A stretch of DNA of 64,000 nucleotides from contig NZ_SMMA01000061.1 of the NCBI RefSeq assembly GCF_009711345.1, positions 1 through 64,000 of the forward strand, written 5' to 3'. Below the pieces are notes generated by a model. The model was not told the origin of the DNA. It saw only the letters and a list, made by a program, of their open reading frames with translations, and did no database searches. A program made the translations under genes and the position numbers. This document shows positions 25,357 through 34,747 of the stretch, in pieces. Each line of letters starts with the position of its first letter. The stretch's first letter is position 1. The DNA is from Pseudovibrio flavus. GTDB taxonomy: Bacteria; Pseudomonadota; Alphaproteobacteria; Rhizobiales; Stappiaceae.

Positions 25357-27080
25357 TCACGCAAACAGAGAAATTGGCCGGTCTCCTGCTTAGCGGAGAA
25401 TGCGCATCTGAGCTTCGGCCAATTCTCCTGAAAGAAATGCAAAGCATGAGTGAACCGCAACAATTGCAGGCGGTCCACTCGGCGCTCCAATCCAAACGCT
25501 CTCCAGATAATAAATTTGTCGATGAAGGGGAAGGGAACCTCGGTGCGGTTTCCAGTGGTAGCCCTTTTGCGAGTGATCTGGCTATGCAAGTTCTGGAGCA
25601 AGGTGGTAACGCTATTGATGCAGCGTTCACCTGCGCGCTCACCATGATGCTGACGGACCCTGCCAACTGCTCGTTAGCGGGGCGTTGTCAAATCCTCTTC
25701 CAGATGGAAGGTGAGGATGCAGCAGCCATAGATGGCGCAACAAAAGCACCAAAGACCTTTGCGCAGGAGGGGCGCGGGCCGGCGCGCGCAGTGCCAATCC
25801 CCGGCGCCCTAAGGGCTCTCTTGAAAATGCAAGGTGAGGCGGGCACCCTGCCCATAGAGGTGCTCGTTCGTCCTGTCATCAAATTGGCACGAGATGGATT
25901 TGCTGTACCCGCCGCTCTTGCGGAAGTTTGGCAGTGGCGAGAAGGCTCTTTTGCGGACGAGGATTTGAAACGTTTCTATCTTCCGCAAGGCCGCGCACCG
26001 AAGGAAGGCGAGATCTTTAAACATGAGGGAATCGCAACATTTCTGGAAGACCTTCTTGCACTGAAAAGTGACCCGTTTTCCGATAGCAAAACAGCGAATA
26101 ACTTCGTTTCCACTCTGAAGACCAAAGGCTTACGGTGGACTGAACAGGACTTGTTATCCGCTGAACCTTTGGTGGGTGAGATAGTCTCTACAGGCGGCGA
26201 ACACTGGAAGTTGACAACCATTGGCCAGCAGGGCTGGGGGCATACTCTATGCCAGATAGTCTCGTTTTATCAGCAAGTTAAACCACACATTGATACTGCA
26301 GATAAGCGCCAGCTTGCGCTCCTGCACGCAATCGCCCAAGGGTTTGAGGATAGGCCGCAGCATCTCAAAACGCTCGCTATGAAGGAAGATCCGATTGCAT
26401 GGGATGAGCTAATCTCACGGGTCGAAGATGAAAACTGCGGTGCATGGAAGAAGCGTACAGAGGCTTTCCAAGAGGGTTCTTTAGCTGACATTCTTAAAGC
26501 CCTTCCACCAAAGAAAGGCGCATGGACAACAAAGGAAGTCGTCTCCGAGGAGCGGGATACAACGCATCTAGCTGTCATCGATCGACATGGGAATAAGGTA
26601 TCCATCACCATGTCTATCGGTCCTCACTTCGGCGCCCGTATTGCCGACCCGACCTACGGTCTGCTTCTGGCACACTCCTATACAATGGAGTCGGAACCCA
26701 TTGAAGGCGCTCGTGATGTTACCGAGCAATGCCCAAGTCTATTCTCGCTTGATGATATGCATTACGCGATTGGTGGAGCAGGGAGCGAGCGCATCCCCGG
26801 AGCTATTGCAGCGGTGATAACCGCTCTCATCGACGGGCATGATCTGGGTGCTGCAATGGCATATCCACGCGCTAACTGGGCTGGACAGGAAATCAGAATT
26901 CACTGTGACGCTACAAACAGTCTCGAGCTTCTTTTGGAAGAAGAGGGGCTGGGCGTAACGATCACAGACCGCGGTCCGAAGGACCATTTGGGTATCGTCC
27001 ATGCTGTCGGGAGAGCCAGATCCGGCTCATCAATCGCAGCAGCGGACTATGCCTATGCTGGCGCTGCAATGGCGCGTTAG
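25353..27080 (+). CDS. Gamma-glutamyltransferase-like protein (YwrD-type, no signal peptide)
   Basis: 575 residues of the glutathione hydrolase fold. The large-subunit part has SSGSPFASDLAMQVLEQGGNAIDAAF (read as ASDLAMQVLEQGGNAIDAAF). The autoprocessing and catalytic threonine lies in ERDTTHLAVIDRHGN, matching the TTH motif, followed by GARIADPTYGLLL. The usual PHNSGIGGGGF segment is altered to DPANCSLAGRCQIL, so the substrate may differ. It lacks a signal peptide, unlike periplasmic GGTs. The start overlaps the ABC gene by four bases, so intake of gamma-glutamyl or related amides followed by hydrolysis is plausible. Confidence 0.85.
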   Translation: MITQTEKLAGLLLSGECASELRPILLKEMQSMSEPQQLQAVHSALQSKRSPDNKFVDEGEGNLGAVSSGSPFASDLAMQVLEQGGNAIDAAFTCALTMMLTDPANCSLAGRCQILFQMEGEDAAAIDGATKAPKTFAQEGRGPARAVPIPGALRALLKMQGEAGTLPIEVLVRPVIKLARDGFAVPAALAEVWQWREGSFADEDLKRFYLPQGRAPKEGEIFKHEGIATFLEDLLALKSDPFSDSKTANNFVSTLKTKGLRWTEQDLLSAEPLVGEIVSTGGEHWKLTTIGQQGWGHTLCQIVSFYQQVKPHIDTADKRQLALLHAIAQGFEDRPQHLKTLAMKEDPIAWDELISRVEDENCGAWKKRTEAFQEGSLADILKALPPKKGAWTTKEVVSEERDTTHLAVIDRHGNKVSITMSIGPHFGARIADPTYGLLLAHSYTMESEPIEGARDVTEQCPSLFSLDDMHYAIGGAGSERIPGAIAAVITALIDGHDLGAAMAYPRANWAGQEIRIHCDATNSLELLLEEEGLGVTITDRGPKDHLGIVHAVGRARSGSSIAAADYAYAGAAMAR

Positions 27081-27106
27081 TTGAGTAATTTGAAAGAAAA
27101 GAGATC

Positions 27107-28519
27107 ATGAGTAAGAATTCAGAGATAATTTGGGACCTGGTTGAGAAAAGAACGCAGCGGTACATCAAGCTCTCTGATGACGTGTTTGATAATCCGGAAA
27201 TTGCATATACGGAGAAAGAATCCGCACGCCTTCACAAAGAAGCCCTTGAAGAAGAAGGCTTTCGCGTAACGACCGACCTTGCAGGCATTCCAACTGCTGT
27301 TATGGGCGAAGCTGGAAGTGAAGGTCCGGTGATCGCAATTCTGGGTGAATTCGATGCGCTGCCAGAACTCGGTCAGGCGTCAGGTTCTGCCGATTTCGCG
27401 CCGCTGGTAGAAGGTGGAGCAGGGCATGGATGCGGGCATAACCTTCTTGGTTCAGCAGCACTTTTGGCAGCTTCCGCTCTCAAGGATTATATTGAGGAAA
27501 ACGGAATTAAAGCGCGCGTTCGCTACTACGGCTGCCCGGCAGAAGAAGGCGGCGCTGCGAAGGTATTCATGGTTCGTGAAGGCTGGTTTGACGACGTAGA
27601 TGCCGCAATATCTTGGCATCCATCAACGTTCAATGCGGTAAATGAAGCGCGTTCGCTCGCAAACATGCGCATCGATTTCACGTTCCACGGTAAAGCCGCT
27701 CACGCAGCTGGTTCACCTGATCTTGGCAGAAGCGCTCTTGATGCAGTTGAACTTATGAACGTTGGCGTTAACTACATGCGTGAGCATATGCCTGATAGTG
27801 CACGTGTTCACTATGCATACCTCAATGCCGGTGGTGCAGCGCCAAACGTTGTGCAAGCGAAAGCTACTGTGCGCCAACTTATCCGCGCGACCAACTTGCA
27901 AGACCTTTTCCCACTTATCGAACGCGTGAAAAAGGTTGCTGAAGGCGCAGCGCTCATGACCGAAACCAGAGTTGAGCACAAAATCGTCAGTGCGGTGTCT
28001 AACTTGATGCCAAACCGTCCACTGGAAGAAATCATGCAGGCTAACTTAGAACGCCTCGATGTGCCTTCCTACGACGAAGATGATTTCGACTTTGCTCGCA
28101 AAATCCGTGAGACCTACACACGCGGCGACATTGATGGAACGTTCCGCCGAATTGGAAAAACAGTCGATCCAGAAATGCTTCTTTGCGATTTCGTAGCTCC
28201 GCTAGATCGTAACGCTGAAGGCGGTTGGGGTTCGACCGATGTTGGCGACGTAAGCTGGGCTGTACCAACCGTACAGGCTCGGATCGCGACTTGCGCCGTA
28301 GGTACGCCTTTTCACACATGGCAGTTGACCGCCCATGGCAAGACGGCAATCGCTCACAAAGGTATGATTTACGCTGCCAAAGTAATGGCAGGGACGGCGC
28401 TAGATGTTATCCGATCACCTGAGGTTCTATCCGCGGCAAAGAAAGTACATCAGCAGCAATTAGAAACAAGTCCATACACTTGTCCGATGCCGCCTGAAGT
28501 TAGTCCTCCAATTCCATAA
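27107..28519 (+). CDS. M20 family amidohydrolase, AbgB-like
   Basis: 470 residues of the M20 metallopeptidase family. Metal and catalytic motifs are LGEFDALPELGQ, GHGCGHNLLGSAAL, GCPAEEGGAAK and WHPSTFN; the lid domain spans about residues 185-320 (FHGKAAHAAGSPDLGRSALD). AMPTVQA-like VSWAVPTVQARI and the C-terminal HKGMIYAAKVMA complete the pattern. The closest known type is AbgB, which removes glutamate from p-aminobenzoyl-glutamate, or related aminoacylases. Gene order with GGT-like and peptide transporter genes suggests breakdown of an imported N-acyl amino acid. A terminator follows. Confidence 0.9.
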   Translation: MSKNSEIIWDLVEKRTQRYIKLSDDVFDNPEIAYTEKESARLHKEALEEEGFRVTTDLAGIPTAVMGEAGSEGPVIAILGEFDALPELGQASGSADFAPLVEGGAGHGCGHNLLGSAALLAASALKDYIEENGIKARVRYYGCPAEEGGAAKVFMVREGWFDDVDAAISWHPSTFNAVNEARSLANMRIDFTFHGKAAHAAGSPDLGRSALDAVELMNVGVNYMREHMPDSARVHYAYLNAGGAAPNVVQAKATVRQLIRATNLQDLFPLIERVKKVAEGAALMTETRVEHKIVSAVSNLMPNRPLEEIMQANLERLDVPSYDEDDFDFARKIRETYTRGDIDGTFRRIGKTVDPEMLLCDFVAPLDRNAEGGWGSTDVGDVSWAVPTVQARIATCAVGTPFHTWQLTAHGKTAIAHKGMIYAAKVMAGTALDVIRSPEVLSAAKKVHQQQLETSPYTCPMPPEVSPPIP

Positions 28520-28537
28520 TCTACATTCTGTCACGAC

Positions 28538-28570
28538 AAAATCCGCAGTGTTTGGCACTGCGGATTTTTT
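28538..28570 (+). terminator. Rho-independent terminator of the peptide operon
   Basis: AAATCCGCAGTG, loop TTTGG, CACTGCGGATTT and further T's, 19 bases after the M20 gene. The stem is 12 bp and perfect. It ends the plus-strand transport and hydrolase operon. Confidence 0.92.
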
Positions 28571-28730
28571 AATGAAACGACGATCAAAAGACTAACAAGA
28601 CATACAGTCAGTATTCGTAGAATACGGGTAACTGATTGATACCACAAAACAATCGAGCATGCGCATGATTGACGGGGTTCTGGGTCAAAAAATCAATTTA
28701 TCGGATAATGTAGATTATGGAACCTTTATA

Positions 28731-29552
28731 CTAGCAGTGTAGAAGGCTACGTATAAGTGCTGACTGATTGTCTTCTAAATCCTCAATCACTGTGAAATGG
28801 TTCTTACCATTCGCTTCATGATACGAGATCGCGCAATCAAAACCCGCCCACACTGTGTACAGCGTTTTGTTCTGACGCCGGAACTCTGAGAGCTCATCAG
28901 CGCCAACCCAGCAAACTATCTCGGCGCCATCTCGTGGTTTTGAGAAAATCGGACTTTCCAGTTCGGCTTCTTTTTCTGTTAGCCGCAATGTGTCGTTCAT
29001 TTCAGTTCGCAGCAACGGCCTAAGATCTACCAATGCGCTGATTGGAACACATCTCGTAATCCGACCAGAAACTGCAGCACTAAGAAGATCATCATCACAC
29101 ATCAAACGCGCTACCAAATGACCGCCAGCTGAATGACCAGTCAGATAGATCGGACCAGCAACCTTGGATGCAGCAACTTCAAGTGATTTCGCAATTTGCT
29201 TGGTAATGTCAGCTATGGATACATTTGGGCAAAGATCGTAGCTAGGCATAGCAACAGCATAACCAGCATCGACGGCTCCCTTAGCCAAGTGGCTAAAGTC
29301 TTTGCGATCAAATGCCTTCCAGTATCCACCATGTACAATCAGCACCAGGCCCTTTGGCGCTCTATCTGGAAAGAATAAATCGAGCTTTTGCTTATCGCTA
29401 TCGCCATAGGTTATGTCTAGTTCGGAATTAGTATCCTCTCTAAATGCAGTTGCAGCACTTGGCCACCGTGAAAAGATGCTTTCAGCATTGGCAACAGAGC
29501 CTTGATTACTATAGGCTTTATCCCAATCTTTAATGCGAAGTGCAGTCTGCAT
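28731..29552 (-). CDS. Alpha/beta hydrolase (kynurenine formamidase/esterase-like)
   Basis: 273 residues. The oxyanion motif HGGYW and the nucleophile elbow GHSAGGHL (Ser in GHSAG) are those of the hormone-sensitive lipase and arylformamidase group. The C-terminal NGKNHFTVIED carries the catalytic His, and the acid is probably in the preceding VGADELSEF region. There is no signal peptide. AGGGAGG precedes the ATG at 29552. It is 20 bases downstream of the MBL hydrolase gene on the same strand and may share its transcript. Substrate unknown; kynurenine formamidase is one possibility. Confidence 0.82.
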   Translation of the reverse strand: MQTALRIKDWDKAYSNQGSVANAESIFSRWPSAATAFREDTNSELDITYGDSDKQKLDLFFPDRAPKGLVLIVHGGYWKAFDRKDFSHLAKGAVDAGYAVAMPSYDLCPNVSIADITKQIAKSLEVAASKVAGPIYLTGHSAGGHLVARLMCDDDLLSAAVSGRITRCVPISALVDLRPLLRTEMNDTLRLTEKEAELESPIFSKPRDGAEIVCWVGADELSEFRRQNKTLYTVWAGFDCAISYHEANGKNHFTVIEDLEDNQSALIRSLLHC

Positions 29553-29572
29553 GAGAGTAATTCCTCCCTAAT

Positions 29573-30373
29573 CTATACAATTACTTTCATTTGATCATGC
29601 GCAGGTATGATACCAGCAGGCAACGATGCGGCAAGTTCATTATAATCGAGGTCGCTATGCATATTGGTCAATATGACTTTCGCTGGCTGCAACTTGTCAG
29701 CCCAACGCAATGCATCATCTAAACAAAAATGGCTTTGGTGCGGAGCGCGCCTTAAGGAATCTACAATCCAGACGTCTAGTCCTTTGAGCGCTTCTTCAGC
29801 TTGCGGCGGAATACCGTTTAAATCAGGCGTGTAAGCCAAATTGCCAAAACGGAAACCAAGCGCATCAATATCACCGTGGTTTAGCGTAAAGGGCAGCGCC
29901 TCAATTGCACCGCCCTCGCCGTCAATTGAGAACCAAACATCAGGCAGAATTCGATGTTCGTCCATGATCGGCGGATACTTGGATCCTTCAGGCGTTCTAA
30001 AGCAATAATCAAAAGCATGACGAACACGCGCTGATGTCGGTTCGTCCATGTATACCGGAATACGGCGACGTTCGATCATCGCGAAAAAACGAAGATCATC
30101 AATGCCATGGATGTGGTCTGCATGGGCATGCGTATAGAGGACGGCATCAATCGTCTTAACGCCTGCGCTCAAAAATTGCTCGCGAATATCCGGACCAGTA
30201 TCAACGACAATGGTTGTCTTACCGGACTCAGATTTCTTTTCTACCAGAAGAGCGCAGCGCCGACGTCTATTCTTCGGTTCGTTGGGATCACAAGCACCCC
30301 AGTCGCCATTGATCCGAGGCACACCGGTTGAAGAACCGCACCCCAAAATCGTGAACTCCGTTTGAGACCCCAT
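29573..30373 (-). CDS. MBL-fold metallo-hydrolase, PhnP-like
   Basis: 266 residues of the metallo-beta-lactamase fold. It starts FTILGCGSSTGVPR, has the metal motif HAHADHIHGIDDL, a third ligand near LNHGD and a late VILTNMHSDLDY. The segment GACDPNEPKNRRRRC recalls the Cys/Arg-rich start of PhnP-type phosphodiesterases. It lies next to tatD, a conserved pairing in Hyphomicrobiales. A cyclic phosphodiesterase role is inferred from the family. Confidence 0.9.
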   Translation of the reverse strand: MGSQTEFTILGCGSSTGVPRINGDWGACDPNEPKNRRRRCALLVEKKSESGKTTIVVDTGPDIREQFLSAGVKTIDAVLYTHAHADHIHGIDDLRFFAMIERRRIPVYMDEPTSARVRHAFDYCFRTPEGSKYPPIMDEHRILPDVWFSIDGEGGAIEALPFTLNHGDIDALGFRFGNLAYTPDLNGIPPQAEEALKGLDVWIVDSLRRAPHQSHFCLDDALRWADKLQPAKVILTNMHSDLDYNELAASLPAGIIPAHDQMKVIV

Positions 30374-30382
30374 GCCCCCTCC

Positions 30383-31180
30383 TTAAAGACCTGCAGCGGA
30401 CTTCGGTACTTTTTTGAATAGTCTAAAGAAGTTCTCGGTCGTCTGCTTTGCCATTTCCTCTTCGGAAACACCAAACACATCAGCCAGAACCTTGTTGGTT
30501 GCGGCAACGTAAGACGGTTCGTTGCGTTTACCGCGCCATGGCTGCGGAGCAAGGTAAGGCGCATCGGTTTCAACGAGCAGACGATCAATTGGAATACGCG
30601 CTGCAATCTGGCGCAGTTCTTCAGAGCGTTTGAAAGTCAAAATACCAGAGAAGGAAACATAAAGGCCCAGCTCAAGGCCAGCCATCGCCAGTTCCTCTCC
30701 GGAGGAAAAACAATGGAGCAACGCCGGAAACTCGCCCTTCTCCATTTCTTCACGAAGGATAGCGATCATATCCTCATCAGCATCGCGGGAGTGGATTGCG
30801 AGTGGAAGTCCTGTCTCGCGAGCAGCGGCAATATGCTCTCTAAAAGCTGCGCGCTGTTTTTCACGCGGGGACTTATCGTAGAAATAATCCAGCCCGCTTT
30901 CACCAATAGCAACAACCTTCGGATGCTTGGCAAGCTCAATGATTTCAGAAGCGAGGATCCCCTCCTCTTCCTCCGCATTGTGCGGATGAGTACCAACACT
31001 GCAGTAAACGCTTGGATAGTTTTCAGCAATTTCAAGAATTGTCGGAAAGCGGCGAATGCGCGTGCCAATCGTGACCATCAGCTTGACGCCAGCATCATGA
31101 GCGCGCTCGATAATCTGGTCTCTTTCCTCGGCAAAATCCGGAAACTCCAGATGGCAGTGGCTATCGACAAGTGTAATCAC
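30383..31180 (-). CDS. tatD: TatD-family metal-dependent DNase
   Basis: 265 residues with every TatD signature: DSHCHL at the start, GTHPHNAEEE, AIGESGLDY (metal-binding Glu), IHSRDAD, LLHCFSSGEE and VETDAPYLAPQPWRGKRNEPSY. TatD enzymes are TIM-barrel metal-dependent nucleases with 3'-5' exonuclease activity used in DNA repair and quality control. Its end is 9 bases from the MBL gene, an operon. It is separated from metG by a terminator, so it needs its own promoter in 31181-31276. Confidence 0.95.
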   Translation of the reverse strand: MITLVDSHCHLEFPDFAEERDQIIERAHDAGVKLMVTIGTRIRRFPTILEIAENYPSVYCSVGTHPHNAEEEEGILASEIIELAKHPKVVAIGESGLDYFYDKSPREKQRAAFREHIAAARETGLPLAIHSRDADEDMIAILREEMEKGEFPALLHCFSSGEELAMAGLELGLYVSFSGILTFKRSEELRQIAARIPIDRLLVETDAPYLAPQPWRGKRNEPSYVAATNKVLADVFGVSEEEMAKQTTENFFRLFKKVPKSAAGL

Positions 31181-31276
31181 GGGGGGCAGACTTTCTTCAG
31201 TACTCTGGAATGCATTAGTGCTTTTATTGCAGGCACGTATCTATACTTATCATTAGCGTGCAAGCAAGGGGAATGA

Positions 31277-31304
31277 GCAAAAAGAATGGGGGCATGAGCC
31301 CCCA
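31277..31304 (-). terminator. Terminator of the dac-tmk-holB-metG unit
   Basis: On the minus strand TGGGGGC, loop TCAT and GCCCCCA are followed by TTCTTTTTGC, an intrinsic terminator 27 bases after the metG stop. Confidence 0.88.
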
Positions 31305-31330
31305 CACTTAAATCACAACTGTAGCCGAGC

Positions 31331-32881
31331 TTATTCAGCTTCTGGTTCTACAAAGCGTGGGAACACGCCTTCCGGCTTGGAGATTTCAGTGCCGGAAGCA
31401 AGGCGATGTTCACCGCCAACAAAGGCAAAGCTACGTTCTTCCGCAGGAACTTCAAGCAGGTTGAGCAGTTTTTCAGCAGACGCCGGCATAACCGGCTGCG
31501 CCAGAATACCAACCTGACGAATGATTTCCGCAGTGTTGTAAAGCACAGTGTTCATGCGCTCCGGGTCGGTTTTCTTGAGAGCCCATGGCTCCTGCGTTGC
31601 AAAATACTGGTTTGCCTTGCCAACAACGTTCCAGATGGTGTTGAGAGCGTGGTGGATTTCCTGCTTTTCCATGAAACCGCGGCATGCTTCCAGCATTGCA
31701 TCGGCCTGATCAAGGATCGCCTTATCCGCTTCGCTCAGTTCACCACAGGTTGGAATCTTAGCATCGCAGTTCTTGAAGATCATGGAGATCGAACGCTGTG
31801 CAAGGTTACCAAGGTCGTTTGCAAGGTCCGCGTTGATGCGGTTTACAACCTGATCGTGGCTGTAGTTGCCGTCCTGACCGAATGGAACTTCACGAAGGAA
31901 GAAGTAGCGGATCTGGTCCAGGCCATATGCATCGATAAGGTCTTTCGGCGCGATAACGTTGCCAAGAGACTTGGACATTTTCTCGCCGCTGTTGAACAGG
32001 AAGCCGTGTGCGTAAACGCGTTTTGGCAGAGGAACGCCAGCAGACATCAAGAACGCAGGCCAGTACACCGCGTGGAAACGGATAATATCCTTACCGATAA
32101 CGTGAACGTTCGCAGGCCAGAACTTGGCCATGTCGCCGTCCATATCAGGGTAACCCAGAGCGGTGATGTAGTTGGTCAGCGCATCAACCCACACGTACAT
32201 GACGTGCTTTTCATCACCAGGAACCGGAATGCCCCAGTCAAAGGTGGTGCGGGATACGGAAAGGTCACGCAGACCGCCCTTTACGAAGGATACAACTTCG
32301 TTGCGGCGGGTGTTTGGACCGATGAACTCAGGGTGGGACTCGTAGTGGTCCAGCAGCTTCTGCTCATAAGCGGAAAGGCGGAAGAAGTAGCTTTCCTCTT
32401 CAACCCACTCAACAGGCGTACCCTGCGGGCCATAACGAACGCCGTCTTCACGAACTTCGGTTTCGCCTTCCTGATAGTAGGCTTCATCGCGAACGGAGTA
32501 CCAACCGGAGTAGCTGTCTTTGTAGATGTCGCCTGCAGCAACCATCTTTTCCCAGATCGCCTGACACGCCTTGTAGTGGCGCTCTTCATTGGTCTGGATG
32601 AAGTCATCGTTAGAACAGCCAAGCATCTCAACCATTTCACGGAAGTGCTGGGAGTTCATGTTTGCAAGATCAGACGGGGACATGCCTTCCTTGACGGCTG
32701 TCTGTAGCATCTTCTGGCCGTGTACGTCGGTACCGGTTAGAAAATGTACTTCACGGCCATCCAAACGTTGGAAGCGCGCCAGCACGTCAGTCGCGATTGC
32801 CTCGTAGGCGTGGCCGATGTGCGGACGCCCATTAGGATAGGAAATCGCGGTCGTAATAAAGAAAGGCGACTTGTCGGTCAT
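31331..32881 (-). CDS. metG: Methionyl-tRNA synthetase
   Basis: 516 residues of the class I synthetase. The HIGH motif is PHIGHAYE and the KMSKS loop is [10 protein letters not shown]. The connective peptide lacks the zinc-binding cysteine pairs ([12 protein letters not shown]), so this is the zinc-free type common in alphaproteobacteria. There is no C-terminal dimerisation extension, fitting the roughly 515-residue class. It charges elongator and initiator tRNA-Met in the cytoplasm. It is last in the dac-tmk-holB-metG unit, 65 bases after holB. Confidence 0.97.
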   Translation of the reverse strand: MTDKSPFFITTAISYPNGRPHIGHAYEAIATDVLARFQRLDGREVHFLTGTDVHGQKMLQTAVKEGMSPSDLANMNSQHFREMVEMLGCSNDDFIQTNEERHYKACQAIWEKMVAAGDIYKDSYSGWYSVRDEAYYQEGETEVREDGVRYGPQGTPVEWVEEESYFFRLSAYEQKLLDHYESHPEFIGPNTRRNEVVSFVKGGLRDLSVSRTTFDWGIPVPGDEKHVMYVWVDALTNYITALGYPDMDGDMAKFWPANVHVIGKDIIRFHAVYWPAFLMSAGVPLPKRVYAHGFLFNSGEKMSKSLGNVIAPKDLIDAYGLDQIRYFFLREVPFGQDGNYSHDQVVNRINADLANDLGNLAQRSISMIFKNCDAKIPTCGELSEADKAILDQADAMLEACRGFMEKQEIHHALNTIWNVVGKANQYFATQEPWALKKTDPERMNTVLYNTAEIIRQVGILAQPVMPASAEKLLNLLEVPAEERSFAFVGGEHRLASGTEISKPEGVFPRFVEPEAE

Positions 32882-32946
32882 AGTCTTAAAGTGACCTCGT
32901 GGGGTATCAGTTAATTCGGTTTGTCGGGAGACTACAAAGCTTTATC

Positions 32947-34032
32947 TCAGCTCTGTGCGGGAAACTGGCGGAACGCGTCTCTTATCTCAAAGAGAAACGT
33001 AAGAACGGCCTGCTTCCTATCCAGATTAAGAGCATCCGTCAGTGCAGCTGTTTGGCCAACCTTTTCCCACAAGTCAGCCCACCTGACAAGGTGCCCTGCA
33101 TGGAGCGTTTTGTCTTTCCGTAGTTGTCCGCTGATATAGTTGCGCACAAGCTCAAGAAAACATGCCCAGTTATCATCAGCGCCGCGCATTGCAACGCGGT
33201 CAGCAAAGTCGTGGGCTGTGCGCATATCAATGTCAGCCGGGTTGCGGAGCATGGAAAAGAAGTCGCGTGACAGCGCCAGAGCCGGACCATCAGCTGTCAA
33301 AATAGCCTGCCGCAAGCTGCCGTCTGCCATCGCCATGAGTGCATCAACTTCTGCGCTATCGTGAGGCACTTGCACGTTGTAAGCGCCAAGCCCGCGCGTA
33401 ATTTGTTGGTCGCTCAGTTTCCTTAGCTCCAAACGGCGGCAGCGAGAGCGAATGGTAGGTAACAAACGGCCCGGATTATGGGAAAGTACTAGGAAGCAGG
33501 AGTTCTGTGGAGGCTCTTCCAGCACCTTCAAAAGCGCATTCGCGGCACTAGCGTTCATGTCATCTGCAGCATCTACAATGCAGATACGCCAAGAACCACC
33601 TGCAGCGGTGGACCCAAAGAAGCTAACCGTGCGGCGCACCTCATCAACGGGAAGGTCGCGTTTGAAACGCTTGCCTTTTTCGTCCCAAGGACGACGTAAA
33701 TGAAGAAGGTCAGCGTGGGAACCAGCCGCAACCATGCGGGCACTATGGCTCTCCATAGGCACGGATAGATCACGCGCACTCATGACCTGCGCGCCAAAAC
33801 GGTCAGGATTGGCCAGCGCAAAACGGGCAAACCGAAACGCGAGGGTGGCTTTGCCAACGCCCTTGGGTCCGCCGATCAACCAAGCGTGATGGAAACGTTG
33901 AGAGCGATAGGCATTCAGCAGCTCCTGCTCTGCCTCTTCATGACCAAACAGTTCGCTTCGTTCTCGTGGCAAAGCAATATCATCAAGAGCGTCAACTTCC
34001 GGCGTAAACTCGATTTCCGTTGCCCGTGCCAT
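32947..34032 (-). CDS. holB: DNA polymerase III subunit delta'
   Basis: 361 residues of the clamp-loader AAA+ family. The P-loop is GGPKGVGKAT, an RFC-box style ALLKVLEEPP follows, and SRC occurs in the sensor 1 area (TIRSRCRRLEL). The short zinc module of other delta' subunits is not visible. The delta' subunit is the stator of the clamp loader that opens the beta clamp. The gene starts 4 bases after tmk ends, the usual tmk-holB pairing. Confidence 0.95.
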   Translation of the reverse strand: MARATEIEFTPEVDALDDIALPRERSELFGHEEAEQELLNAYRSQRFHHAWLIGGPKGVGKATLAFRFARFALANPDRFGAQVMSARDLSVPMESHSARMVAAGSHADLLHLRRPWDEKGKRFKRDLPVDEVRRTVSFFGSTAAGGSWRICIVDAADDMNASAANALLKVLEEPPQNSCFLVLSHNPGRLLPTIRSRCRRLELRKLSDQQITRGLGAYNVQVPHDSAEVDALMAMADGSLRQAILTADGPALALSRDFFSMLRNPADIDMRTAHDFADRVAMRGADDNWACFLELVRNYISGQLRKDKTLHAGHLVRWADLWEKVGQTAALTDALNLDRKQAVLTFLFEIRDAFRQFPAQS

Positions 34033-34035
34033 CGC

Positions 34036-34704
34036 TTAGCTCAGCTCCTGTTGCTTACTAAATTCAAATTCGGGGAACTGCTCTCTAACCGCTGCAAAAA
34101 TTTGCTCTGTAACGCCAGACTGGTCTTGCGAACCATCAATAACTTTAAAGCGCCAAGGCTCGTTCTTCGCCATCTCAAGAAAGAGTTCACGGCGCTTTCG
34201 ATGGGTCTCTAAAGTGTCTTTTTCAAAGCGGTCCGGACCTTCATCACCATTGAAAACAGAGCGGCTACCAACGCGAGCCAAGCCAATTTCCGGTGGAACA
34301 TCGATAAGAAGAGTAAGGTCTGGAATATGGCCGTTTACGGCAAGATCCTGAAGGTTATCTATCAGCCCCTTGCTGACACCAGCTTCGCCTTGATAGACGC
34401 GCGAGGAATCTGCAAACCGGTCACAAAGAACCCATTTTCCTTCAGCAAGAGCTGGGGCAATCAGGCTGTCAACGTGGTCTTGTCGGGCAGCGGCAAACAG
34501 CATCGCCTCCACAGCGGGGCCGTATTTTTGCGCCGCGCCGCTAAGCAACACCTCACGCAGGACTTCAGCACCTTTAGAGCCGCCGGGTTCGCGGGTGACG
34601 ATTGCAGAAATTCCGCTGTTTTTGAGAAAGTCGAGTAATGCGCGGATCTGGGTAGATTTGCCAGCGCCCTCGCCGCCTTCAAAGGTTATGAACTTACCGC
34701 GCAC
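34036..34704 (-). CDS. tmk: Thymidylate kinase
   Basis: 222 residues. P-loop FEGGEGAGKST, the DR(Y/F) motif in LCDRFADSSRVYQG, TREPGG for phosphate contact and a lid segment around GSRSVFNGDEGPDRFE. It phosphorylates dTMP to dTDP. The length is normal. It lies between the carboxypeptidase homologue and holB in an arrangement conserved in Hyphomicrobiales. Confidence 0.97.
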   Translation of the reverse strand: MRGKFITFEGGEGAGKSTQIRALLDFLKNSGISAIVTREPGGSKGAEVLREVLLSGAAQKYGPAVEAMLFAAARQDHVDSLIAPALAEGKWVLCDRFADSSRVYQGEAGVSKGLIDNLQDLAVNGHIPDLTLLIDVPPEIGLARVGSRSVFNGDEGPDRFEKDTLETHRKRRELFLEMAKNEPWRFKVIDGSQDQSGVTEQIFAAVREQFPEFEFSKQQELS

Positions 34705-34747
34705 GTGTCTTGCAGCCTTTTGGTTTAGGATGAAGCATCACCCTATC

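Noticed and set aside
31406-32707. 433-residue antisense frame opposite metG
   Set aside because: Shadow of the metG codon pattern.
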